Below, in pieces: positions 1 to 8,140 of a DNA stretch of 38,401 bases. Source of the DNA: Corticimicrobacter sp040137905 (GTDB lineage Bacteria > Pseudomonadota > Gammaproteobacteria > Burkholderiales > Burkholderiaceae_B); NCBI RefSeq assembly GCF_040137905.1, contig NZ_JBEFDG010000098.1, positions 1 through 38,401 on the forward strand. Direction: 5' to 3'. The position numbers and the translations under genes are program-made. Below the pieces are notes generated by a model. It worked only from the letters and a program-made list of their open reading frames with translations. It ran no database searches and was not told the DNA's origin. Within the stretch, counting starts at the first letter, position 1, and every line of letters starts with the position of its first letter.

Positions 1-1
1 C

Positions 2-1213
2 AAGCCGACCGCGCGCATGGTAATGCTTGCCATGACTGCCTCGGTGCTGGCTGCGGCCACACCGCTCATGGCGCAGGAAACCGCCGCACCGGCCACCACC
101 GTTGCCCAGCAGGCGCAGGCTCCCGTGACGTCACTGGCTGAGCTGTCGGCTGTGCCCGCACCGGTGCTGGCTGCACGTGCCTGGATTGCCATTGACCTGA
201 CCAGTGGCCAAATACTGACGTCCAAAGACCCCGACGTGCAGGTCGAGCCGGCCTCGATTACCAAGGTGATGACGGCTTATGTGGTGTTCCAGGCGCTCAA
301 GGAAAACCGCCTGTCGCTCGACCAGCAGGCCATCGTGTCCGAATTCGCCTGGAAGACGGGTGGTTCGCGCATGTTCATCGAGCCGCGCAAGCCGGTGACT
401 GTCGATGAGCTGTTGCAGGGCATGATCGTGCAGTCGGGCAATGACGCCTCCGTGGCGCTGGCCGAGGCAGTTGCCGGCAGCGAGCCGGCCTTTGCCGCCC
501 TGATGAACCAGCAGGCCGAGCGCATGGGCCTGAGCCGGTCGTATTTCGAGAATGCCACCGGCCTGCCGGGCGAACGCCACCTGGTGTCGGTACGTGATCT
601 GGCCATCCTGGCAGAGCACCTGATCGAGGACTTCCCCGAGTATTACCATTACTACCAGCAACGCGAGTACAGCTACAACAACATCACGCAGGCCAACCGC
701 AACCGTCTGCTGTGGGCCGACCCCTCGGTCGATGGGCTCAAGACCGGTCATACCTCTTCGGCCGGCTATTGCCTGGTGGCGACGGCCAAGCGCGGCGAGC
801 GCCGTATCGTGACCGTGATCGTGGGGGCCGACAGCGAAGCCGCCCGTGCCGAGGAAAGCCTCAAGCTGCTGAACTGGAGTTTCCAGAATTTCGATACGGT
901 CAAGCTGCTCGATGCCGACAAGCCTGCCGTGCAGGCCCAGGTCTGGGAAGGCGAGCAGAAGGAAGTCGGCCTGGGTGTGCCCCAGGCTGTCTGGCTGACC
1001 GTGCCGCGCGGCAAGGCGGGTGATGTGCAATCCGTGGCACGCCGCACCGATCCGCTGGTGGCACCGCTGGCGCAGGGCCAGCGCGTCGGTACGCTGGACC
1101 TGACGCTGGATGGCCAGGTGCTGCGCAGTGAGCCGCTGCAGGTCCTGACGCCGGTCGAGCGCGCCGGTTTCTTCGGCCGCCTGGCCGATACCGTGCGCCG
1201 CTGGTTCAACTGA
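2..1213 (+). CDS. dacC: D-alanyl-D-alanine carboxypeptidase (PBP5/6 type), 5' end probably outside window
   Basis: Low-molecular-weight penicillin-binding protein that removes the terminal D-Ala from peptidoglycan pentapeptides in the periplasm. The three active-site motifs are visible in order: SITK (SxxK, with the nucleophilic Ser), SGN in VQSGNDAS, and KTG in DGLKTGHTSSAGY. The C-terminal part (after about residue 290) matches the beta-rich PBP5 C-terminal domain and ends in a probable amphipathic anchor (GRLADTVRRWF). A hydrophobic signal peptide ending near AQE is present. The first ATG in the window is at 17, but it has no ribosome binding site, and the frame stays open to the window edge with a basic stretch (KPTAR) that would fit a signal-peptide n-region, so the true start is likely upstream. 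It lies 23 bp before ybeD. Family assignment is secure; dacA versus dacC naming is not. Confidence 0.93.
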   Translation, partial: KPTARMVMLAMTASVLAAATPLMAQETAAPATTVAQQAQAPVTSLAELSAVPAPVLAARAWIAIDLTSGQILTSKDPDVQVEPASITKVMTAYVVFQALKENRLSLDQQAIVSEFAWKTGGSRMFIEPRKPVTVDELLQGMIVQSGNDASVALAEAVAGSEPAFAALMNQQAERMGLSRSYFENATGLPGERHLVSVRDLAILAEHLIEDFPEYYHYYQQREYSYNNITQANRNRLLWADPSVDGLKTGHTSSAGYCLVATAKRGERRIVTVIVGADSEAARAEESLKLLNWSFQNFDTVKLLDADKPAVQAQVWEGEQKEVGLGVPQAVWLTVPRGKAGDVQSVARRTDPLVAPLAQGQRVGTLDLTLDGQVLRSEPLQVLTPVERAGFFGRLADTVRRWFN

Positions 1214-1235
1214 TCATTCGATACGAGGCCTTGCC

Positions 1236-1532
1236 ATGACAGATACCTCTGGTGCTTTTCCGGAAATCCCTCCCGAGCAGTCGTTGATCGAGTATCCCAG
1301 CGATTTCCCGATCAAGGTCATGGGCAAGGCCCATCCCGACTTTGCTCAGTTGCTGACTGCGCTGGTGCTTGAGCACGATCCCGAGTTCGATGTGGCAACG
1401 GTCGAGATGCGCCCCAGCAGCAGTGGCAACTATATGGGCCTGACCTTCGTGGTGCGTGCCACCTCGCGTGAACAACTCGACAACCTGTACCGTGCGCTGA
1501 ACGGTCACGAGATGGTATCGGTCGTGCTGTGA
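1236..1532 (+). CDS. ybeD: YbeD/DUF493 family protein
   Basis: Small 98-residue protein of the DUF493 (YbeD) family. Recognisable features are the FPIKVMGK start of the domain, the central HDPEFDVATVEMRPSSSGNY stretch and the C-terminal NLYRALNGHEMVSVVL strand. The fold in E. coli is ACT-like; a regulatory role tied to lipoate metabolism has been proposed from its conserved place beside lipB but is not proven. The gene sits between dacC and lipB, as in many proteobacteria. Its stop codon overlaps the GTG start of lipB (GTGA), which suggests translational coupling. Confidence 0.92.
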   Translation: MTDTSGAFPEIPPEQSLIEYPSDFPIKVMGKAHPDFAQLLTALVLEHDPEFDVATVEMRPSSSGNYMGLTFVVRATSREQLDNLYRALNGHEMVSVVL

Positions 1533-2185
1533 GCGGTTTCCGGATCGATCGCCTGGCTGGCCAATCGCATTACACGCCAGTCTGGCTGGCGATGCAGGAC
1601 TACACCGAAATGCGTACTGCCGAATCGCCGGATCATATCTGGCTGGTGGAGCATGCGCCGGTCTACACACTGGGTCAGGCTGCCAAGTCGGAGCACTTGC
1701 TCAATGTCGGCGATATTCCGGTGGTGCAGACCGACCGGGGCGGACAGGTGACCTATCATGGGCCGGGCCAGGCCGTAGCCTATTGCCTGATGGATCTGCG
1801 CCGTGCGCGCATTTTCGTCAAGGAATACGTGTTCAGGCTCGAACAGGCCGTGATCGACACGCTGGCCGGTTTTGGTGTGCGTGACGCGTGCCGCAAGCCG
1901 GGTGCGCCGGGGGTGTATGTCACGCACGAGGGCGATGAAGCCAAGATTGCCGCCCTGGGTCTGAAGATCCGCAATGGCTGCAGCTACCACGGTGCTGCCC
2001 TCAACGTGGACATGGATCTGCAGCCCTTCCAGGGCATCAATCCCTGTGGCTATGCCGGTCTGCGTACCGTAGACCTGGCGACGCTGGGCGTGCATGTCGA
2101 TTTCGAGCATGCCGGACAGGCGCTTGCCGCACAGATCGATCACCAGTTGGGGCATCGCGCAATGGGGTACGGTTCCCTTCGATAG
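1529..2185 (+). CDS. lipB: Octanoyl-[acyl-carrier-protein]:protein N-octanoyltransferase LipB
   Basis: Transfers octanoyl groups from acyl carrier protein to the lipoyl domains of 2-oxoacid dehydrogenases and the glycine cleavage H protein, the first step of endogenous lipoate synthesis. The family signatures are all present: RGGQVTYHGPGQ, the lysine-containing segment KIAALGLKIRNGCSYHG, and the catalytic cysteine in INPCGYAG. The length of 218 residues is normal. The GTG start at 1529 overlaps the ybeD stop codon and gives a first residue set MSGFRIDRL without needing an extension. lipA follows 135 bp downstream, so the pair forms the complete de novo lipoylation route. Confidence 0.96.
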   Translation: MSGFRIDRLAGQSHYTPVWLAMQDYTEMRTAESPDHIWLVEHAPVYTLGQAAKSEHLLNVGDIPVVQTDRGGQVTYHGPGQAVAYCLMDLRRARIFVKEYVFRLEQAVIDTLAGFGVRDACRKPGAPGVYVTHEGDEAKIAALGLKIRNGCSYHGAALNVDMDLQPFQGINPCGYAGLRTVDLATLGVHVDFEHAGQALAAQIDHQLGHRAMGYGSLR

Positions 2186-2320
2186 CCCGCCCGGTGCATA
2201 TCTGGCTTCGTTTTGCCGTGGACGCGTCGCGCATTCCTGGCCTGCCATGCGCGAAAGGATGCGGGGCAGGGCACCTGCGGTTACACTTGCCTTTTGCACA
2301 CGCTTTGCCCAGGATATCCC

Positions 2321-3352
2321 ATGACCACGGCTGCCGATCAGCAATCCTCTCCGACAACGATCCAGACGACTGCAACGGGTACGGCTGTTCCGGCACCCGC
2401 GCCGGCCGCCTACGATCCCACCCAGAAGCAGAAGTCGCAGGCCAAGACGGCACGCATCCCGATCAAGATCGTACCGGTCGAGCGACTCAAGAAGCCCGAG
2501 TGGATCCGGGTCAAGGCGGCTTCGCAAGGCTCCCGGTTCTACGATATCAAGCGTATCCTTCGCGAACACAATCTGCATACGGTCTGCGAAGAAGCGTCGT
2601 GTCCCAATATCGGCGAGTGTTTTGGCCGGGGCACCGCCACCTTCATGATCATGGGTGACAAGTGCACCCGTCGCTGCCCGTTCTGTGATGTCGGACATGG
2701 CCGACCCGACCCGCTGGATACGGCGGAACCAGAAAATCTGGCCCGCACCATCGCTGCACTCAAGCTGTCGTATGCCGTGATCACGTCCGTGGATCGGGAC
2801 GACCTGCGGGATGGCGGGGCACAGCACTATGCCGACTGTATCCGGCTGATTCGTGAAATGTCGCCCAAGACCCGGATAGAGGTGCTGGTGCCCGACTTCC
2901 GTGGCCGGCTCGATCGGGCGCTGGATATTCTCACCCAGGCACCGCCTGATGTCATGAATCACAATCTGGAAACCGTGCCGCGCCTTTACAAGCAGTCGCG
3001 CCCGGGTGCCGATTACATGCACTCGCTCAAGCTGCTGGCAGAGTACAAGAAATTGCAACCCAATGTGCCGACCAAATCCGGCCTGATGCTGGGTCTGGGC
3101 GAAACCGACGAGGAAATCCTCCAGGTGATGCGCGACATGCGGGATCACAACATCGAGATGCTGACCATCGGGCAGTATCTGCAGCCGTCCGAGCATCACC
3201 TGCCGGTACTGCGTTATGTGCATCCCGATACATTCGCCATGTTCGAGCGTGAGGCCTACGACATGGGCTTCAGTCATGCTGCCGTCGGTGCGATGGTGCG
3301 TTCCTCGTATCATGCCGACCAGCAGGCCGAGGCGGCAGGCCTGGCCAATTGA
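2321..3352 (+). CDS. lipA: Lipoyl synthase LipA (radical SAM)
   Basis: Inserts two sulfur atoms into protein-bound octanoyl chains. Both iron-sulfur sites are visible: the auxiliary cluster cysteines in CEEASCPNIGEC (near residues 89-100) and the radical SAM motif CxxxCxxC in CTRRCPFCD (near residue 115). The C-terminal RSSYHA, with the conserved serine that ligates the auxiliary cluster, is present. The ATG at 2321 is preferred over the in-frame ATG at 2213 because an AGGA ribosome binding site sits at 2311-2314 and the extra upstream residues look like untranslated spacer. The N-terminus carries a Thr/Ala/Pro-rich extension of about 40 residues before the conserved KTARIPIKI segment. The product is 343 residues. 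Confidence 0.97.
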   Translation: MTTAADQQSSPTTIQTTATGTAVPAPAPAAYDPTQKQKSQAKTARIPIKIVPVERLKKPEWIRVKAASQGSRFYDIKRILREHNLHTVCEEASCPNIGECFGRGTATFMIMGDKCTRRCPFCDVGHGRPDPLDTAEPENLARTIAALKLSYAVITSVDRDDLRDGGAQHYADCIRLIREMSPKTRIEVLVPDFRGRLDRALDILTQAPPDVMNHNLETVPRLYKQSRPGADYMHSLKLLAEYKKLQPNVPTKSGLMLGLGETDEEILQVMRDMRDHNIEMLTIGQYLQPSEHHLPVLRYVHPDTFAMFEREAYDMGFSHAAVGAMVRSSYHADQQAEAAGLAN

Positions 3353-3354
3353 GC

Positions 3355-4401
3355 ATGACATCCAAGCTGCTGTTGGCCTTTGTGGCCTGCCTGCTGCTGG
3401 GCGCATTGGCAGCCTGCGCCGGCCGAGGGCCGGCGCGGATGTTCGAGCGCACCGTGCAGGATCGCTTTGGCAGCGAGTTGCAGGTTCTGTCGTTGCGCAA
3501 GCTCGGTTCTTCGGAACCGCTGGCACGCTGGAAGGGCGTCTACGGTCTGTATGTGCGCGACCGGGCCGATGGCGAGCCATTCATGGTGAGGCTGACTCAG
3601 GACGACAGCGCCGAGACCCTGGTGCCCAAGGTCGAGGCCGCGCGGCGTGAGAAGAACGCGTTCGTGCGGCAACAGCGTGACGCCCTGGCATCCCTGCGGG
3701 CAGCGGGCCTGCAAGGTGATTTCTTTTCCCTGAAGGCAGACTCGGCCTACGGCAAACCGCGCTGGAATATTGCGTATTTTGCCGATATGGGTGCGCTGCG
3801 GCACGACCAGCCGCTGTTCGACGCAGCAATGGCCAGGGGGCTTGCGGGCGTGATGCGTGCCGGTTTGCAACCGCCGCCACAGATCGATATCTATCCGGCT
3901 TCGGCGCGGGCGGACTATGCCGATCCGCTGGGCAAGGGCTATCACGGTCCGATCGAGCTTATCCGGGGCACGCCGCAGACCTACATGGAGAGTCAGGATG
4001 ATGGCTCGACGGCACTCTGGTACCTGGATGACAAGGCCGTCGTGGCACCGCACATCGTTTCCGAGCGCCAGCCCGCCCTGCGGACAGCCTGTTATGGTGC
4101 GATTGACGCCATGCGCGCACGCAATGCGTTCTTTGTGCGCGACGGCTTCTACATCGTTCCGTCCGGCAATCTGTACCGCGACTACGGCATTCCCGACAGG
4201 CTGCGCGCCTCTGGCCTGCGCCAGGGGCATACCTCGTTCGGCTTGCTTGACCGGATTGACGGTCACATGGTGCTGAGGGGGATTGTGACCCAGGATGCCC
4301 CAGGGCTGGACGATCCCTACGCCGTGGAGGCCGTGTATGAATACGAATATGCGTTCGCCACGGATACCTTGCAGGTGCGTCGGCTGACGCCTGCCTCCTG
4401 A
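3355..4401 (+). CDS. Putative lipoprotein of unknown function
   Basis: I do not recognise the family. The N-terminus MTSKLLLAFVACLLLGALAACAG is a classic lipoprotein signal with a lipobox ending in LAAC, so the mature protein should be attached to a membrane by Cys. The mature part (about 325 residues) is soluble-looking, with no repeats or further membrane segments. It ends with an acidic/aromatic strand set (YAVEAVYEYEYAF). The ATG at 3355 is chosen; a TTG at 3349 overlapping the lipA stop codon in the same frame is possible. It directly follows lipA and its stop codon abuts the stop codon of the convergent gene on the other strand with no gap. Confidence 0.75.
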   Translation: MTSKLLLAFVACLLLGALAACAGRGPARMFERTVQDRFGSELQVLSLRKLGSSEPLARWKGVYGLYVRDRADGEPFMVRLTQDDSAETLVPKVEAARREKNAFVRQQRDALASLRAAGLQGDFFSLKADSAYGKPRWNIAYFADMGALRHDQPLFDAAMARGLAGVMRAGLQPPPQIDIYPASARADYADPLGKGYHGPIELIRGTPQTYMESQDDGSTALWYLDDKAVVAPHIVSERQPALRTACYGAIDAMRARNAFFVRDGFYIVPSGNLYRDYGIPDRLRASGLRQGHTSFGLLDRIDGHMVLRGIVTQDAPGLDDPYAVEAVYEYEYAFATDTLQVRRLTPAS

Positions 4402-5304
4402 TCAGGGCCGCCGTTCCATCAGCAGGGCGTAGGCCGCCGCTTCCAGCTCCCCGCAGGGTGACAGGTTCTGACCCTGTTCGTTGCGCACTTCGAAAGCATG
4501 CTGCTCGCCGCCTGCGGCAGCAGCACCATCCAGGCTCAACAGCAGGGTATAGAGCAGATCGGTGCAGACCTGGTCGAGCAGCACCAGCACCTGCCCGGCC
4601 TGCTGGCCTGACAGGCCCAGCGCACGCCATTGGGCGCTCGCCTGGCTGTGGTTGCCCTGCTTGAGCAGACTCAGCAACTGGGCAGCCTTCTCGGTCTGCC
4701 AGCCATTGACCAGGCGTTCGGCATCCATGGGACCGTCCGTATCCAGATGCGAGACATCCAGGCCGCCGATCAGGTCGCGCTCCGCGAAGACACTGGGCCA
4801 CGGCGGTACCGGAGTGCCTTCGTGGGCACACAGCACGGCGGTTTGTCCCTGCCGTGCGCCCGCCAGATGAAACCCCTGGTCCGTGAGCGCGCGAATGCGG
4901 CCATCGACCGCGTGGGCGGGCAGGTCGCTGGCCCCCAGGCATTCGGCACCGCTGTATTCGACCAGCCGCCAGCGCCGTGGCTGCATGTCGGCCGCCCAGC
5001 GTTGCAGGCAGGTGGCCTGTTCCGCAGCATCGGGTCCAGACAGGGGAAATAGTGCGCGTATGTCAGGATGGTCGGCCAGTATGCTGGCCAGCATGACCCG
5101 GTCGTCCGTCGTCAGGCCCCGGCAGGTGTGCCAGCCCCTGAACTCCAGCGTGTAGTGCTCTGCTTCGGGCCAGGACAGGTAGTCGTTGAGGGCGTCCCAA
5201 CTGCCATGCCATTCGCCTCCCAGTGGTGCAATGAACGCTTGATTGAATGTGCGCACCACGGCCGGGAAGGTGTGGGCATCGGTCAGGTCGATGATGGCGT
5301 GCAT
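4402..5304 (-). CDS. Hypothetical protein with barstar-like N-terminal region
   Basis: A 300-residue cytoplasmic-looking protein. The first 90 or so residues resemble the barstar (ribonuclease inhibitor) fold: a short beta strand, the pattern GGEWHGSWDALNDYLSW that mirrors the barstar helix motif (G-x-N-W-D-A-x-x-D-x-L), then a strand ending in FRGW. No barnase-type RNase is encoded next to it, so a housekeeping or orphan barstar-domain protein is as likely as an immunity protein. The remaining 200 residues are not recognised; they contain an Ala-rich helical segment near the C-terminus (LLSLDGAAAAGGE). It lies 14 bp downstream of the exported-protein gene on the same strand, so the two may be cotranscribed. 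Similarity is judged by eye only. Confidence 0.6.
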   Translation of the reverse strand: MHAIIDLTDAHTFPAVVRTFNQAFIAPLGGEWHGSWDALNDYLSWPEAEHYTLEFRGWHTCRGLTTDDRVMLASILADHPDIRALFPLSGPDAAEQATCLQRWAADMQPRRWRLVEYSGAECLGASDLPAHAVDGRIRALTDQGFHLAGARQGQTAVLCAHEGTPVPPWPSVFAERDLIGGLDVSHLDTDGPMDAERLVNGWQTEKAAQLLSLLKQGNHSQASAQWRALGLSGQQAGQVLVLLDQVCTDLLYTLLLSLDGAAAAGGEQHAFEVRNEQGQNLSPCGELEAAAYALLMERRP

Positions 5305-5318
5305 GGCGGGGATGGTGT

Positions 5319-5861
5319 TCAGCGGTTGTCCAGACCGTTGGCCGTGCGCTCTGCGCGAATGGTATCGGCGTTGTCCAGGATATGCTGGCGCAGTCCTTGC
5401 AGGCCGGTGCGGATTTCGGCCAACTGAGGGGCGTACTGGTCTTTTGGCGTCAGCGGATTGTCATGGCTGTCATCCCAGGCCAGGGCCTGGTCTATGGCTG
5501 CCACCCAATCGCGTGTGGAACCGCCGGCCCATTCGTTGATTTGCTGTCCAAGCGTGGCATTGAGCGCGTCCATGACGGCAGGTTCGCCATCGGCGGGCAG
5601 CTCGGGGTGGGCCAGCAAGTGGTAGCGGAAACGAAGCTGGCCGATATAGAACCAGACCGTGGCCTCATCCTTGTGGCCCTGCTCGAACAGTTTCTGGGCA
5701 TGCATGTAGAGTGTGCTGGGGTGTGTGGTGGCGAGCTGGGCCTGGACGGCAGGTGTGGTGGTGATCATGCTGGAGGAAGCGGCAAGAGAGGTGGCACAGG
5801 GCAGTGCCAGGGTCAGTGCCAGGCTTGCTGCGGCCAAGTGTATACGGCGATGTGAAGGCAT
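5319..5861 (-). CDS. Exported protein of unknown function
   Basis: A 180-residue protein that I cannot assign. Residues 1-28 form a Sec signal peptide (basic MPSHRR, hydrophobic core, cleavage near SLAAS). The mature part contains a tetratricopeptide/Sel1-like helical hairpin, LYMHAQKLFEQGHKDEATVWFYIGQ in outline, then a charged helical C-terminus. This suggests a periplasmic helical protein. There is no good ribosome binding site, and the ATG at 5861 is the only start that retains the signal peptide. The gene begins about 110 bp beyond the stop of the GntR-type regulator gene on the same strand and precedes the barstar-like gene by 14 bp. Confidence 0.65.
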   Translation of the reverse strand: MPSHRRIHLAAASLALTLALPCATSLAASSSMITTTPAVQAQLATTHPSTLYMHAQKLFEQGHKDEATVWFYIGQLRFRYHLLAHPELPADGEPAVMDALNATLGQQINEWAGGSTRDWVAAIDQALAWDDSHDNPLTPKDQYAPQLAEIRTGLQGLRQHILDNADTIRAERTANGLDNR

Positions 5862-5971
5862 GCGGGATGGTATGACGGGCTATGGAAGCAACGCATCATT
5901 TTATAGCGATGGAAACGCGCATCGGACGATCCGGCTGGCATGCCGGCATGTGCGGTTCTGTGACCACCCGG

Positions 5972-6679
5972 TCAGGCCGTAGTCCTGGAAAGGTATTCGC
6001 AGATGGCTTGCCGTGCACGCGCCGCATCCTGGGCCTGGATGGCCGCAATGATCGTGGCATATTCCTGGCGGATCCAGTTGCGTTGTGCTGTCGCGACGCT
6101 GCTGTTGGCAGGAGGCAGGGGCTCGGGGCCGGCAATATAGCCGAGCGTGGCCAGGTGCTGTGACAGATAACGGCTGCGGGCGGCATCGGCCAGTGCGTGG
6201 AAAAAGGCCTGTGCTGCCTGCTGGACGTCCACCTGTGTATCCGGTTCGTTTCCGGCGGGAGCCAGACTGAGCTGCGAAGCGGCATGGCGTAGCCGAGCCA
6301 GGTCTGCCGATGTGCGTCGCAATGCCGCCAGGGCGGCACTTTCACTGGCGAGGGCGCGAAACAGCTCCAGGCGTGCGTCGCTGTCTTCCGTGGTGATGCC
6401 CCGATCGGTCTCCGGCGAGGCCGTCGATAGCGGGGATGGCAGAACGAAGGTGCCTACGCCTTGCCGGGTTTCGACCTGTCCCTGTGCCTGCAGGCGAGAG
6501 ATGGCTTCGCGCACGACAGTCCGGCTGACGCCGAGCTGACGGATGAGCTCGGCCTCGGAAGGGAGCTTGTCTCCAGTCTGCCAGACGCCTTGCTGGATGG
6601 GAAGCATCAGGGCTGCGACGGCTTCTTCGGCCAGCGTCCGATTCCTGCGGCGCAGCGGTTGGGCGGAGAAGGCGAGCAT
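5972..6679 (-). CDS. GntR-family transcriptional regulator, FadR subfamily (FCD domain)
   Basis: A 235-residue one-component regulator. Residues 12-80 form the winged helix-turn-helix of the GntR family, with the signature LPSEAELIRQLGVSRTVVREAI followed by the wing GQVETRQGVGTFV. The rest is an all-helical FCD ligand-binding domain, whose metal-binding His/Asp positions I cannot place with certainty. Members of this subfamily usually repress genes for uptake or breakdown of organic acids or sugar acids. It lies directly downstream of dctBD on the same strand, which makes a role in carboxylate metabolism plausible but unproven. The ATG at 6679 is the longest Met start and fits the normal family length. 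Confidence 0.85.
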   Translation of the reverse strand: MLAFSAQPLRRRNRTLAEEAVAALMLPIQQGVWQTGDKLPSEAELIRQLGVSRTVVREAISRLQAQGQVETRQGVGTFVLPSPLSTASPETDRGITTEDSDARLELFRALASESAALAALRRTSADLARLRHAASQLSLAPAGNEPDTQVDVQQAAQAFFHALADAARSRYLSQHLATLGYIAGPEPLPPANSSVATAQRNWIRQEYATIIAAIQAQDAARARQAICEYLSRTTA

Positions 6680-6696
6680 GGCGTCGAGGGCTGAAT

Positions 6697-6728
6697 CCGT
6701 ATTATGTGATGTTATCCGCCATATTATG
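6697..6728 (-). promoter_or_regulatory. AT-rich direct repeat upstream of gntR-type gene
   Basis: The 99-bp gap between the dctD stop and the regulator start is much richer in A+T than its surroundings. Read on the minus strand it contains CATAATATGG and CATAATACGG, two copies of a 10-bp element spaced 22 bp apart, about two helical turns. Either copy could act as a -10 element (CATAAT) or the pair as an autoregulatory operator. No convincing -35 element is visible. The call is by eye. Confidence 0.3.
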
Positions 6729-6778
6729 CCTTTTTTATGCCGATAAACGGTGTCATATGTGGTTTTGCCATAGGTGAT

Positions 6779-8140
6779 TCAGGCGTCGGGATCTGTCTCC
6801 TGGGCAAAGTCGCTGCGGCTGATGCCATGGCGCTGCAGCTTGTCGTAGAAGGTTTTGCGGGGCAGGCCCAGTGCGGCCAGTGTGGCCCGGATATCGCCCC
6901 GGTGCGCGGCCAGTGCGCTGCGGATCTGTTGCGCTTCGTAGCGCTCCATGCGCTCGGGCAGGCTCAGCCCGGTGCTGGCGCTGTATTGCGCCATGCCGGG
7001 GTCGGCTACGCCCAGCACATGACGCTCGGCATAGTGCGCCAGCTCGCGGACGTTGCCTGGCCAGGTATGGCTGTCGAGCCAGGCCAGCGTGCGGCTGTCG
7101 GCCGGTGGTTGCGGGCGGTTGAAGCGGCGTGCCGCCTGTGCGCAAAAGTGGGCGAACAGCAGCGGAATGTCTTCGCGACGTTCCCGCAGCGGAGGCAGGC
7201 GCAGGGTGATCACGTTCAGGCGGTAATAGAGATCGGCCCGGAACTGTTTCTGATTGTCGGGCTGGCCCAGATCGACCTTGGTGGCAGCCACCACGCGCAG
7301 ATCGACGGGGCGCTCCTCGTTGGTGCCCAGTGGTGTGACGCTGCGTGTTTCCAGCACGCGCAGCAGGCGGATCTGGGCCGCCAGCGGCATGCTTTCGATT
7401 TCATCCAGGAACAGAGTGCCGTGGTCGGCATATTCGATCCGGCCCATGCGCTTGCGTTGCGCGCCGGTGAAGGCACCGGCCTCGTGGCCGAACAGTTCGC
7501 TCTCGATGATGTTTTCGGGCAGCGCACCGCAGTTGATCGCGACCAGCCGATGCGAGGCGCGCCGACTCCAGTGATGCAGCAGCGAGGCCACGACTTCCTT
7601 GCCGGTGCCGGTCTCGCCTTCGACCAGCACGTCGGCATCGGCGTCGGCGATATGGCGCAGCGTATTGCGCAACCGCTGCATGGCAGGGGATTCACCCAGC
7701 ATCAGGGGTTCGTTGCCGGTCTGGCGCAGCGCTTGCTGCAGGCTGCGGTTTTGCAGGGTCAACAGGCGCTGGGTGGCGGCATGGCGTATCGAGGTCAGCA
7801 GCCGTTCGGTCGGGTAGGGTTTGGCCAGGAAGTCGAAGGCCCCTTCCTGCATGGCCTGGACCGCCATGTCGATATCGCCGTGGCCGGTGATCAGGATGAC
7901 AGGCTGCCCCGTGTCGCGCTCGCGCAGCGCGCGAAACAGGGTCAGCCCATCCATGCCCGGCATGCGGATGTCACTGACGATGACGCCGGGGTAGTCGGAT
8001 GGCAGGTTCGCCAGGGCATCCTGTGCACTGACGAACAGATCAACGGCAATGCCGGCCAGATCCAGGCTCTGTGCGGCAGCGGCCCGCAGGTCGGGATCGT
8101 CATCGATGAAGGCGGCGCGCAGGGTGGTGGCGGAGGTCAT
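6779..8140 (-). CDS. dctD: C4-dicarboxylate response regulator DctD (sigma-54 activator)
   Basis: A 453-residue NtrC-class response regulator that activates sigma-54 transcription. The receiver domain (1-120) has the acidic pocket DDD at 13-15, the phospho-acceptor Asp57 in VSDIRMPGMDG, and the Lys of LAKPYP. The AAA+ domain follows, with Walker A GETGTGKE, the sigma-54 contact loop GAFTGA and Walker B LFLDEIES. The C-terminus is a Fis-type helix-turn-helix (RATLAALGLPRKTFYDKLQ). It overlaps the end of dctB by 4 bp. Together with the divergent dctA and the sigma-54 promoter there, this identifies it as DctD rather than a generic NtrC homologue. Confidence 0.95.
   Translation of the reverse strand: MTSATTLRAAFIDDDPDLRAAAAQSLDLAGIAVDLFVSAQDALANLPSDYPGVIVSDIRMPGMDGLTLFRALRERDTGQPVILITGHGDIDMAVQAMQEGAFDFLAKPYPTERLLTSIRHAATQRLLTLQNRSLQQALRQTGNEPLMLGESPAMQRLRNTLRHIADADADVLVEGETGTGKEVVASLLHHWSRRASHRLVAINCGALPENIIESELFGHEAGAFTGAQRKRMGRIEYADHGTLFLDEIESMPLAAQIRLLRVLETRSVTPLGTNEERPVDLRVVAATKVDLGQPDNQKQFRADLYYRLNVITLRLPPLRERREDIPLLFAHFCAQAARRFNRPQPPADSRTLAWLDSHTWPGNVRELAHYAERHVLGVADPGMAQYSASTGLSLPERMERYEAQQIRSALAAHRGDIRATLAALGLPRKTFYDKLQRHGISRSDFAQETDPDA

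Noticed and set aside
1505..3580. Long open frame on the minus strand opposite lipB and lipA
   Set aside because: It is antisense to two well-conserved genes in high-GC DNA, where such frames are common. It has no ribosome binding site and its translation is Arg/His-rich without motifs.
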